22,662 nucleotides of DNA from an uncultured Opitutales bacterium (GTDB lineage Bacteria > Verrucomicrobiota > Verrucomicrobiia > Opitutales > UBA9783). The stretch covers positions 1-22,662 of the forward strand of contig CAKUXH010000003.1 in assembly GCA_934700265.1 (NCBI GenBank), given 5' to 3'. Below, one piece after another: positions 15,722 through 22,662 of this stretch (the stretch's first letter is position 1; every line of letters starts with the position of its first letter). The notes under the pieces are model-generated. The model made no database searches, was not told the DNA's origin, and saw nothing but the letters and a program-made list of their open reading frames with translations. A program made the position numbers and the translations under genes.

Positions 15722-16038
15722 ATAGAGCCAATGGACCTACAAACTACAACCTTACAATTCATAACCTGAAAATCTTGTTTTAGAATCATACAGTACCTAT
15801 AAGCTTCCTTCATCACCATATTATATTCATTAGAGCGCTACGTATCGAACTTGAACAACGCGTCTGTTTCGTGATAATCGCTTCCAAAATCGAAATGGTA
15901 TTCAGTAAAACCGCTTTATTAAGTAAAATATCGCATATTTTTATCTGCAAAAAATATTTTACTAGATCGAAAAAAATCAAAATTGTGTTTTTATATATAA
16001 CATCAATGAATAAAGATTATCAAAACTACCAAACTAAA
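15722..16038. other. Intergenic region without a supportable gene; possible decayed coding remnant
   Basis: No convincing gene covers this stretch. On the minus strand one frame reads about 24 codons (including EYHFDFGSDYHETDALFKFDT), then a TAG near 15848, then about 41 codons (SNEYNMVMKEAYRYC onward) to a stop near 15722. The composition looks protein-like and 15835-15895 is locally richer in G+C than other gaps, which suggests a degraded gene or an uncharacterised RNA. A second minus-strand frame is open for a similar length, so chance is not excluded. Confidence 0.25.
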
Positions 16039-17556
16039 TTAAAGATCTTCTGAAACTTCCGTATAAGGTAAAGAATGTTTGCGCGATGTAGGACTTACAT
16101 GCTTCTCCCACCATTGTTCTAAATCACTTTCTTTAGCATCAGACTTAATATAAAATTTGAACAACTTTAATGTCTCTTCAGAAAGAACACCTCCCGTTAA
16201 TTTAAATTTAGTTCCTAATTTTTCATTATCTGCATTTCTACATTTTGAAATTTCAGGATTTTGAAAAAAACGAGCCACTACAGAATGAAAAATAGAGCCT
16301 GACTCTTCTTTAAATCCATCAATTAATTTCTGAAGTGGCATTACCCATCCTTGAGCAGATACTAAAGAATGAAAATCTTTATTGTGAAAAATAGACATTC
16401 CTTGATCATTTGAAAATTTCAACCAATACAAGTGGGCTACACACCCCGTAACAAATATAGGCTTGGTTGTACGTTTAGATCTCGCTTCTTTTTCTTTGCC
16501 ATAATGATATTTTGAATAATGACTAAAAACCCTATTTTGTAAATTTAATCTTTGAATATACGCATTAGGATGCCCATATAGGCTCTTTTGTTGTTTATCT
16601 TCCTTCTCATCCCCATCTTCTTGTTTACCATTCCCCAATGGAGCACTATAAATTACTCCTGCAAAATTGTATGGATTTAAACTATTAACATATATAGGCC
16701 ATAGCAAACTACCTTCTGTAGAAGATCCGTGGTGAGGGGCCACCAAAAAACGGACATTCAATGCTTCCTTATCATTTTGCCAAACAGCCTCTAACGTTTT
16801 CCCAGTAGCATCTCCTGTAAATAAAATAGATTGATTTTTATTAAATACCACCTTTATGATTAAACTTAAATCATTATTATCTAAACCTTTACCTTGTTCA
16901 ATAGGTCTCAAAAAGGAAATATTATTATTTTTTTCTTCATTAAATAATAATTTTTTTAGCTTAAGGCTTTCATTCTCAAAATTTTCTTCTGTTATAACAA
17001 TTGCATTTTTAATATTTTCTTTAATTAATCCATTACTCTTTAAACAACTGTAGTTGTTTGGAGCATTTTTTGCTACAAAAAACACGCATTCACTAAAATT
17101 ACCTTGAGTTTTACTTTTTTCTAATAAATCAATAAAACCTGAAATATAATTATAATGATCAGCATCAGGATGGGTAATAATTACTGCTTTCAATTTAGCT
17201 TCTTCAATTATTGCATCTAAAACATCTCTATGCTTTGCATAATACTCATTGAAATTGTTTTTCGGAATATCAGTACTAGGGCTAGCTATTGTCCCAGCAT
17301 CTATAACCACTAAATTTTCATTATATCGTAAAATAACAAAATTTCCTTGCCCAACATTAAGTACAAAGATATTCAAATCTTTGCTTTCTTTGACACCTTT
17401 TAAACATCTAGATAAACCTTTTTGTAGATCAACTATTTCAAGATCTACATCTTGAGAGCCACTTGCAGAAAAATCACTTGCAGGCTGACTTCCCCAACAA
17501 ACACCAAAATAGAAATTTAAAATTAAAAAACGTATTATTTTTTTAATGAGTCGCAT
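16039..17556 (-). CDS. Exported MBL-fold hydrolase with ComEC-like catalytic motifs
   Basis: The 505-residue product begins with a signal peptide-like segment (MRLIKKIIRFLILNFYFG, possible cleavage after about residue 22). From residue 61 it has the MBL core of the ComEC/Rec2 type: IFVLNVGQGNFVIL, VVIDAG, THPDADHYNYISG (His129, Asp131, Asp133, His134), NDLSLII, ILFTGDATGKTLE and LVAPHHGSS. The HxDxDH form and the GDA and HHGS motifs match the C-terminal domain of ComEC and related secreted nucleases or phosphodiesterases. There are no ComEC channel helices here, so it is a free enzyme. After the core it carries about 250 extra residues, including HPNAYIQRL and an Asp/Glu/Lys-rich insert, which I do not recognise. 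Its ATG overlaps the upstream gene by 14 bases. The substrate is unknown. Confidence 0.75.
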   Translation of the reverse strand: MRLIKKIIRFLILNFYFGVCWGSQPASDFSASGSQDVDLEIVDLQKGLSRCLKGVKESKDLNIFVLNVGQGNFVILRYNENLVVIDAGTIASPSTDIPKNNFNEYYAKHRDVLDAIIEEAKLKAVIITHPDADHYNYISGFIDLLEKSKTQGNFSECVFFVAKNAPNNYSCLKSNGLIKENIKNAIVITEENFENESLKLKKLLFNEEKNNNISFLRPIEQGKGLDNNDLSLIIKVVFNKNQSILFTGDATGKTLEAVWQNDKEALNVRFLVAPHHGSSTEGSLLWPIYVNSLNPYNFAGVIYSAPLGNGKQEDGDEKEDKQQKSLYGHPNAYIQRLNLQNRVFSHYSKYHYGKEKEARSKRTTKPIFVTGCVAHLYWLKFSNDQGMSIFHNKDFHSLVSAQGWVMPLQKLIDGFKEESGSIFHSVVARFFQNPEISKCRNADNEKLGTKFKLTGGVLSEETLKLFKFYIKSDAKESDLEQWWEKHVSPTSRKHSLPYTEVSEDL

Positions 17557-18097
17557 AATCTTTAGCTTGTTTTGAGAGGTTTGAGCATAATGAAAAAATT
17601 CTTTTTATTAATTCACCATCTTTTACCTCATCTAAATAGTCTGCTTCTTGTTTTAACAATTTCATTATTAAAAAGATTCTTCCAGGCTTAGAATTAAAAG
17701 TTTGTAAGCTCAATTTTCCACTTATTAGAATTTTTTTGGGCAAATATTTACTTAAAAAACGTATTATTTTTCTAGAGTTCCAAGTACCCTTTTCCTTTTT
17801 TTGTATTATAATCGTATTTAAATATTTCCATATAGTTCCTATGCACATTTTATCGCCATTTAAATAAGCAACATCTCCCATATATAAAAGCATTGAAAGA
17901 GTTAAATCTAATTTCTGCCCTTTCTCCCTTTCTTCAGATATAGCTTGAACCATTTTGATGTTATAATCATGGGTAAAAATGCTAATTTCTTTTTTTGAAG
18001 CTAACGCCTCGATGCTTTCCCACACTCCACCATTTCCGGCAAAAATTTCACATTCAAAATTCAAACAACAAATTAAAAAATATAGCAACTTCCTCAT
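17543..18097 (-). CDS. Small exported helical protein of unknown function
   Basis: I do not recognise this 184-residue protein. It starts with a signal peptide-like segment (MRKLLYFLICCLNFECEIFAG, likely cleavage after Ala or Gly near residue 21). The rest is predicted mainly helical, without membrane segments: VWESIEALASKKEI, MVQAISEEREKGQKLDLTLSM, KIIRFLSKYLPKKIL and LIKRIFSLCSNLSKQAKDY. It is the first gene of a two-gene operon with the exported MBL enzyme, and the two frames overlap by 14 bases, so their products are probably made together. It could be a partner, chaperone or inhibitor of that enzyme; this is inference from position only. A TTGACA box and a 14-base palindrome lie just upstream. 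Confidence 0.6.
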   Translation of the reverse strand: MRKLLYFLICCLNFECEIFAGNGGVWESIEALASKKEISIFTHDYNIKMVQAISEEREKGQKLDLTLSMLLYMGDVAYLNGDKMCIGTIWKYLNTIIIQKKEKGTWNSRKIIRFLSKYLPKKILISGKLSLQTFNSKPGRIFLIMKLLKQEADYLDEVKDGELIKRIFSLCSNLSKQAKDYATH

Positions 18098-18104
18098 AGC
18101 ATAG

Positions 18105-18135
18105 TTAATAAAAAGTACTTTTTCGTATTTGTCAA
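18105..18135 (-). promoter_or_regulatory. Promoter with internal palindrome (candidate operator) before the exported-protein operon
   Basis: On the minus strand TTGACA (18135-18130, perfect) and TATTAA (18110-18105) are 19 bases apart, with 7 bases from the -10 box to the ATG at 18097. The perfect 14-base palindrome AAAAAGTACTTTTT (18110-18123) fills the spacer and would suit a repressor site. Confidence 0.4.
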
Positions 18136-18273
18136 GTTAAAAATAAACTTCATTCAACAATTATTAGTGGAAATAGGCAATACCGTAAACAAAAATGTAG
18201 ATATTTGTATATCGAAGGCTTAATTTATTGCTACCATTAATTCAGATCGTTTAAATACTCTCAAAAACCAAAT

Positions 18274-18301
18274 AAAAAAAGATGCGGATAATACGCAGCT
18301 C
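18274..18301 (-). terminator. Rho-independent terminator of rho-metG
   Basis: On the minus strand AGCTGCG (18300-18294), loop TATTATC and CGCATCT (18286-18280) form a stem with one mismatch, followed by a run of T. It starts 8 bases after the metG stop codon. Confidence 0.65.
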
Positions 18302-18307
18302 TGTTAA

Positions 18308-19828
18308 CTACTTCTCCGGCATAATTTTAGGGAACAAAAGTAATTTTTCCGATAATTTCGTTCCAGACAAATAATTTGCATTCCATTTAAAATCATTCGC
18401 ATTGTGTTTTAGATTTAAAGCCGCCATCAGCTTAGAACTACTTTCCGGAATAATTATCTGAAGCAATTGTACAGATAAACGAATTCCTTCCATCAAGGAA
18501 GCCAATGCATCTGTTAAAGCTTTCTTGCTTTCTTTATCCTGATTTTTAGCCAATTTCCAAGGTGCTTTATTTTCAATGAAACGATTTAACTCACGAATAA
18601 ACTTGAATAATTTTTCAAGCCCTTGAGAAAATTGAAAATGTTCAAATTCAACACAAACAGACTGATAAGTTTCCTCCCAATTTTTCTCTAACTCACTTGT
18701 TGAATCTGTATTTGGAACAACCCCATCACAATACTTTTGTACCATATTAAATGTACGACTAATAAGATTACCCCAATCATTTGCAAGTTCATTATTATAA
18801 CGATTTTCAAATCCTTCTAAGGAGAATTCGCTATCTTGTCCCGTAACCATTTCTCGCAACAAATAATAACGTACAGCATCCACTCCCCTTAATTGCAGCC
18901 ATTCAAACAAATCAAAAGTATTACCTAAACTTTTTGACATCTTTTCGCCTGAAACAAGCCACCAACCATGAGCTAATATTTGCTTCGGCATTGGAATATC
19001 TAAAGCTTTCAACATAATAGGCCAATAAATCGAATGTGAAGGGACTAAAATATCTTTCCCTATAACATGTAAATCAGCCGGCCAATACTCACAAAAGCTA
19101 GTTTCACCAAATCCTGCAACCGACACATAATTTAACAATGCATCAAACCAAACATAGGTAACAAATTGCGGATCAAACGGCAAAGGAATCCCCCAGCTAA
19201 GCCGCTCAACAGGCCTCGAAATGCATAAATCATTTAATGGCTGTTTTAAAAACTCAAGTACTTGTTTTTGTCGATATTGTGGATAAATAAAATTCTTATG
19301 CTCATTCAAAAATCCTATTAGCCAATCTTGATAAGTACTTAATTTGAAGAAATAATTCGACTCGATTAATTCCTTAACTTCTCCAAATATAGCTGGCCAT
19401 TCACCATTGACTTTATCTTTTTCCTGCAAAAAACGTTCTTCCTTTACACTATAAAATCCCTTGTATTCAGCTTTATAAATAAGACCTTGATCATACAATT
19501 TTTGTAAAGCCCAACGAACAACCTTCTTATGACGTTCTTGCGTCGTACGCACAAAATCATCATTCGTTAAATGCAATAAACGTGCTAATTCTACAAATTT
19601 ATCGCTTATTTGATTACAAAAAGTTTGAGGCTCTAATCCTAAAGATTCTGCTTTTTGCTGAATCTTTTGCCCATGTTCATCGGTACCTGTCAAAAAATGG
19701 ACCTCCTCACCTTTTAAACGATGATAACGAGCAATCGCATCGGTCAAAACTTTTTCATAAGTATGCCCTAAATGAGGATTCCCATTAACATAATCAATAG
19801 CTGTTGTAATATAAAATTTTTTATTCAT
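18308..19828 (-). CDS. metG: Methionyl-tRNA synthetase
   Basis: The enzyme charges tRNA-Met with methionine, including the initiator tRNA. The 506-residue product has the class I signatures: HLGH (19-22) after TTAIDYVNGNP, TGTDEHGQKIQ, VTYVWFDALLNY, HVIGKDI and KMSKS (296-300), then a helical anticodon-binding domain (RENKAPWKLAK-like NRFIENKAPWKLAK). The region that carries zinc-binding Cys in many MetRS reads GFYSVKEERFLQEKDK, with no Cys-x-x-Cys, so this is the zinc-free short type. There is no C-terminal tRNA-binding extension. AGGAG overlapping the rho stop lies four bases before the ATG, making the start secure. It is co-transcribed with rho. Confidence 0.97.
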   Translation of the reverse strand: MNKKFYITTAIDYVNGNPHLGHTYEKVLTDAIARYHRLKGEEVHFLTGTDEHGQKIQQKAESLGLEPQTFCNQISDKFVELARLLHLTNDDFVRTTQERHKKVVRWALQKLYDQGLIYKAEYKGFYSVKEERFLQEKDKVNGEWPAIFGEVKELIESNYFFKLSTYQDWLIGFLNEHKNFIYPQYRQKQVLEFLKQPLNDLCISRPVERLSWGIPLPFDPQFVTYVWFDALLNYVSVAGFGETSFCEYWPADLHVIGKDILVPSHSIYWPIMLKALDIPMPKQILAHGWWLVSGEKMSKSLGNTFDLFEWLQLRGVDAVRYYLLREMVTGQDSEFSLEGFENRYNNELANDWGNLISRTFNMVQKYCDGVVPNTDSTSELEKNWEETYQSVCVEFEHFQFSQGLEKLFKFIRELNRFIENKAPWKLAKNQDKESKKALTDALASLMEGIRLSVQLLQIIIPESSSKLMAALNLKHNANDFKWNANYLSGTKLSEKLLLFPKIMPEK

Positions 19829-19835
19829 TTTACTC

Positions 19836-21569
19836 CTATGAATTAATAGACATGAGAAATTCTACATTATTGTTCGTCTTTTTAATCCGATCTAACAACA
19901 TCTCCATAGCTTCTGTTGAGGGTACAACACCTTTCATAGCACGACGCAATGAATAAATTTTTGTCAACTCATCAGGATGATAAAGCAATTCTTCCTTACG
20001 TGTACCACTCTTTTCTATATTAATAGCAGGAAAAATTCTCCGATCAATTAAACTACGATCAAGATGAATTTCCATATTTCCAGTTCCTTTGAATTCTTCA
20101 AAGATAACTTCGTCCATTTTACTACCTGTATCAATGAGGGCTGTAGCTAAAATTGTCAAACTTCCGCCATTTTCAATATTACGAGCTGCACCAAAAAATG
20201 CTTTGGGTCCTTGTAATGCATTTGCTTCAACGCCTCCAGAAAGAACTTTGCCTGAACTCGGGATAATGGTATTGTAAGCACGAGCTAATCGTGTAATGGA
20301 ATCTAAAAGAATAATGACGTTTTCACCTACTTCTACCAAGCGTTTAGCCTTTTCAATAACTGATTCTGCAGCTTTTACATGACTTTCTGGGGCTTCATCA
20401 AATGTTGAACTGATAACCTCAATTCCTGGCAATAAATTCTTAAAATCAGTAACTTCTTCTGGGCGCTCATCTATCAACAACACAATAAGATGAGCCTTAG
20501 GTTGATTTCGTACAATTGAATTAGCAATATTTTGCAGTAAAACAGTCTTTCCAGTTCTAGGAGGAGCAACAATCAATCCACGCTGGCCAAAGCCTATTGG
20601 TGTTAAAATATCAACAATACGCATGGCATTATTATCCCAACCTTTCTCAGGCTTTGTTTCTAATAAAATACGCTGCGTTGGATAATAAGGAACAAGCTCT
20701 TTAAAATGAGCAATTGTTCTCATTTCATCCGGTGTCTTTCCCATAACACTGTTAACTTTAATAACACAAGGACATTGTGAATAAGTTGGAGAAATAAATA
20801 GCTGCCCTTGCATTGTCTGCCCTGGACGAAGACCATATTTCCGAACAAGTGCTTTAGGTAAGTAAGCACTAAGTTCCCTCAATTGATAATTATCAAAAGC
20901 ATAACAAACTGACCATTCATCTGTATTAGGAACCCTTGCAATAACACCTTCCACACAAATAGGATGCTTCGTTTCACTTAACGCACGCATCTTTTCTCGT
21001 AAAATTCCCTGACGTGTAAGTGAAACCAGCTGTGATTCTTCAGGAATATCTTCCAATAAATTTTGCAATGGTTTTTCATACCATTCATTTAAATAAAACG
21101 TTGGTAATGTATCATCTGTAACCTCTTTAACAAGATTATTAAGGGAATTTACATCTCCAATATTACGCCATTGATACAACTGTCCCATCCACCAACGATA
21201 ACGTTGCAAATTGGCAGGACATACACTTATATTGTTTTGCTGTTGAGCAAACTTATTGTTATTTTGCTGATTTTTAAAATTATTTTTTGGCTGATTCTGA
21301 GTACGTCGATGATTATTCTTATTTTCGTTACATTTATTATCCGAAGTTTCTTTAATAACTGCCACCGAAACATTTTTCCCTTCCGATAATTTTTCTCCTT
21401 CTCCCTCCATAACCTGAGTAGCATTATTTTTGGTTTCAATAATTTCTTCTTTTTGAACCAATTCCTCTTGAGCAACAACTGATTTCCTGCCTCTTCTAAC
21501 TCTTGGCTTCTCAGCTACCGCTTGCTCTGGAACCAAAACCTCTTGATTTTCTTGTGAAATTTCTTCCAT
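19836..21569 (-). CDS. rho: Transcription termination factor Rho, with Asn/Gln-rich N-terminal extension
   Basis: Rho is the hexameric RNA-dependent ATPase that ends transcription of untranslated RNA. The 577-residue product has a long N-terminal extension. Residues 1-80 are charged ([10 protein letters not shown], then acidic). Residues 81-113 contain 13 Asn and 7 Gln in 33 positions and are surely disordered. The RNA-binding region (about 195-285) is divergent but shows [21 protein letters not shown], where other Rho proteins have the cold-shock-like GYGFLR strand. The ATPase core is canonical: [14 protein letters not shown] (P-loop, 335-342), [47 protein letters not shown] and [16 protein letters not shown]. 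No Shine-Dalgarno sequence precedes the ATG. It is divergent from rnpB. Confidence 0.97.
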   Translation of the reverse strand: MEEISQENQEVLVPEQAVAEKPRVRRGRKSVVAQEELVQKEEIIETKNNATQVMEGEGEKLSEGKNVSVAVIKETSDNKCNENKNNHRRTQNQPKNNFKNQQNNNKFAQQQNNISVCPANLQRYRWWMGQLYQWRNIGDVNSLNNLVKEVTDDTLPTFYLNEWYEKPLQNLLEDIPEESQLVSLTRQGILREKMRALSETKHPICVEGVIARVPNTDEWSVCYAFDNYQLRELSAYLPKALVRKYGLRPGQTMQGQLFISPTYSQCPCVIKVNSVMGKTPDEMRTIAHFKELVPYYPTQRILLETKPEKGWDNNAMRIVDILTPIGFGQRGLIVAPPRTGKTVLLQNIANSIVRNQPKAHLIVLLIDERPEEVTDFKNLLPGIEVISSTFDEAPESHVKAAESVIEKAKRLVEVGENVIILLDSITRLARAYNTIIPSSGKVLSGGVEANALQGPKAFFGAARNIENGGSLTILATALIDTGSKMDEVIFEEFKGTGNMEIHLDRSLIDRRIFPAINIEKSGTRKEELLYHPDELTKIYSLRRAMKGVVPSTEAMEMLLDRIKKTNNNVEFLMSINS

Positions 21570-21723
21570 ACAAACAAATAATTAATGGGAATTTAAAAAA
21601 TAAAATTAAGCAATATAAATATAGTTAAAAACATTTATTACTTGCGTGTCAATTTCAAAACCAACCTTTAAATTTACACATAATTATATTTGCTTTTTTA
21701 TAATTGTTTCTGTTTTATGTAAA
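21570..21723. promoter_or_regulatory. Divergent promoter region between rho and rnpB
   Basis: For rho, a perfect TTGACA lies on the minus strand at 21652-21647. The matching -10 (TTTAAC or TTAACT near 21629-21623) is poor, and a leader of about 45 bases would follow. For rnpB, TTGCTT (21690-21695) and TTTTAT (21713-21718) are 17 bases apart and put the start near 21725, close to the first base of the RNA. A TATAAT at 21699-21704 is an alternative -10. Confidence 0.4.
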
Positions 21724-22074
21724 TGTTTTGATTGCACATTCGCTCTAATCAATAAAAATTAGAGAGGAAAGTCCGGACACCATAGGGCAAGATTCCTCAT
21801 GAAAATGAGGGACGAGCATACAGCTCGGACGGCTAGTGTCACAGAAAATAAACCGCCAAGCAATATTGGTAAGGGTGAAACGGCGAGGTAAGAGCTCACC
21901 GCATTAACAGCGATGTTAATGGCAAGATAAACCCAATCTGGTGCAAGACGAAATAGGAAGTTAAGTTGCCCGCTTTACAACTTCGGGTTCGTCGCACTCA
22001 CAAGAGAACAACTAAAGTTGTTAGATAAATGAATGTGGCTAAAAGGTACAGAATCTGGCTTATAGATCAAAACA
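21724..22074 (+). ncRNA. rnpB: RNase P RNA, bacterial class A
   Basis: This is the catalytic RNA that removes 5' leaders from tRNA precursors. The core is unmistakable: GAGGAAAGTCCGGACACCAT (P4 5' strand region), GGGTGAAACGGCGAGGTAAG, GAGCTCACCGC, GGCAAGATAAACCC, CAAGACGAAATAGG and, near the end, ACAGAATCTGGCTTA. The limits are set by helix P1, formed by TGTTTTGAT (21724-21732) and ATCAAAACA (22066-22074). A hairpin CTCTAAT/ATTAGAG lies just before the P4 strand. The length of about 350 bases is normal for the class. It is followed at once by a terminator hairpin. Confidence 0.97.
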
Positions 22075-22098
22075 GGGAGAATTGAAATTCTCCCTTTT
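22075..22098 (+). terminator. Rho-independent terminator of rnpB (possibly bidirectional)
   Basis: GGGAGAAT (22075-22082), loop TGAA and ATTCTCCC (22087-22094) form an eight-pair stem followed by TTTT. The opposite strand has a TGTTTT run after the same stem, so it may also end the sufD-sufT transcript coming from the right. Confidence 0.85.
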
Positions 22099-22113
22099 CC
22101 TCTTAAAAATATT

Positions 22114-22443
22114 TTACAGTAATCCCAATTCCATTTTTCCTTCATCTGAAATTTTATCTTTAGACCAAGGTGGATTCCAAACAAGCTGTATATCTACTTC
22201 GCTTACGCAATCCAAAAACTCAATAGATTCGTGAATATTTTGAAAAATATAAGGTGCCATAGGACAGGTAGGAGATGTTAAAGTCATTTCAATAATAACC
22301 TTAAAAGCATCTGTCCGTTTTTCCTCTAAATGCACATCATAAACAAGGCCAAGATTAACAATATCCAAACAAATTTCAGGATCTTGCACATTACGTAAAC
22401 TATCCCAAACTTGTTCCAATAAACGTTCTTTACAACTATTCAT
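22114..22443 (-). CDS. SufT/DUF59 (MIP18-family) Fe-S assembly protein
   Basis: Proteins of this family help mature or deliver iron-sulfur clusters and are often the last gene of suf operons. The 109-residue product shows the DUF59 pattern throughout: VQDPEICLDIVNLGLVYDV, MTLTSPTCPMAPYIF (with the conserved Cys) and, near the end, VWNPPWSKDKISDEGKMELGL. Its ATG lies within the last codons of the sufD-like gene (8-base overlap), so the two are co-translated. A comparison with SufT or PaaD would be needed to decide the subtype; the suf context favours SufT. Confidence 0.9.
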   Translation of the reverse strand: MNSCKERLLEQVWDSLRNVQDPEICLDIVNLGLVYDVHLEEKRTDAFKVIIEMTLTSPTCPMAPYIFQNIHESIEFLDCVSEVDIQLVWNPPWSKDKISDEGKMELGLL

Positions 22444-22662
22444 AGGTACAGATTTCGTTAAAAAAACTGTCCAGATAAACTTCTTCTGCCTTTAATTTTG
22501 TTAACCCTCTCGACTGCAAATAAAACAGCACGTCTTTAGGAATAGGCTGAGTAGCTGTTCCATGTGAAGCTTCAATGTTACGGTTGAAAATATGCAAATT
22601 AGGCAACACAGTTACTTGCCCTTCTGAACTCAAAATATGGTTTAAATTACGCTGATGAACCG
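22436..22662 (-). CDS. sufD: SufD, C-terminal part (5' end outside window)
   Basis: The frame is open to the right edge, leaving 74 complete codons of the C-terminus. It reads HQRNLNHILSSEGQ, VLPNLHIFNRNIEASHGTAT and DVLFYLQSRGLTKLKAEE, the pattern of SufB/SufD proteins: Gln-Asn strand, PxLxI, ASHG, FYLxSRG. SufD pairs with SufB in the SufBC2D scaffold that builds Fe-S clusters. SufD rather than SufB is favoured because the conserved acceptor region before ASHG is less complete (IFNRNIEASHG) and because it sits last before the DUF59 gene. SufB remains possible. Confidence 0.85.
   Translation of the reverse strand, partial: VHQRNLNHILSSEGQVTVLPNLHIFNRNIEASHGTATQPIPKDVLFYLQSRGLTKLKAEEVYLDSFFNEICTYE

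Noticed and set aside
15835..15870. T-loop-like GTTCGATAC on the minus strand, suggesting a tRNA
   Set aside because: The flanking bases do not pair as a T stem, and no acceptor or anticodon arm can be drawn.
15871..16053. Plus-strand open frame of 60 codons in the long gap
   Set aside because: Its start context is poor, the composition is low complexity (Ile/Lys/Phe-rich), and it runs into the end of the MBL gene on the other strand.
21227..21478. Minus-strand 83-codon Lys/Arg-rich frame inside rho
   Set aside because: It is an alternate frame of the Asn/Gln-rich part of rho; AT-rich repeats give long open frames by composition.
1..22662. CRISPR arrays, insertion sequences or prophage genes
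   Set aside because: No spaced direct repeats, transposase motifs, terminal inverted repeats or phage structural genes were seen anywhere in the window.

Overview
The window comes from an AT-rich (about one third G+C by eye), gene-dense bacterial chromosome. The most likely source is a member of the Verrucomicrobiota (PVC group, Opitutae-like), possibly host-associated. This rests on several features: an EYG/WGPWIDT-type DEDDh exonuclease, a putative Na+/H+ antiporter of the PF07399 type, a DUF374-type acyltransferase, a short methionyl-tRNA synthetase without zinc-knuckle cysteines, and a long Rho with a disordered N-terminus. The assignment is inference from protein character, not a database result.

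Layout from left to right. (1) 1-609, minus: 5' part of a Na+/H+ antiporter-like membrane protein. (2) 693-2426, minus: dprA followed by a metallo-beta-lactamase (MBL) hydrolase gene whose last metal-ligand motif (GHG) is put out of frame by a frameshift. (3) 2461-3075, minus: rplU-rpmA with terminator. (4) 3129-4319, minus: an exported nucleoside phosphorylase/nucleosidase-like protein, preceded by tRNA-Arg(ACG). (5) 4583-5236, plus: exonuclease, converging on (6) a minus-strand gspF-gspL/pilMN-gspM/pilO-like operon for a type II secretion or type IV pilus-like machine (5233-8260). (7) 8326-11446, minus: mutS and a lysophospholipid-type acyltransferase. (8) 11548-12804, plus: a secreted TPR protein, converging on (9) a UvrD-family helicase and a 2-Cys peroxiredoxin (12801-15652, minus). 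(10) 15653-16038: peroxiredoxin promoter and leader, then about 300 bp with no convincing gene. (11) 16039-18097, minus: a two-gene operon of exported proteins, a small helical protein of unknown function and a ComEC-like MBL enzyme. (12) 18274-21569, minus: rho-metG with terminator. (13) 21724-22098, plus: RNase P RNA with terminator, divergent from rho. (14) 22114-22662, minus: the end of sufD and a SufT/DUF59 gene.

Most of the content is housekeeping: translation, DNA repair and uptake, transcription termination, RNA processing and Fe-S assembly. The least explained genes are the exported ones (3129-4319, 11548-12804, 16039-18097). With the GspF/L/M-like genes they suggest a cell that invests in envelope and periplasmic or secreted enzymes.

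Two genome-wide habits can be read from the sequence. Several first genes of transcripts have a -10 box only 6-9 bases before the start codon and no Shine-Dalgarno sequence, so they look leaderless. Several operon-internal genes instead carry a purine-rich site immediately before TAAAATG. Both plus-strand protein genes overlap their convergent neighbour by exactly the four bases of interlocked stop codons.
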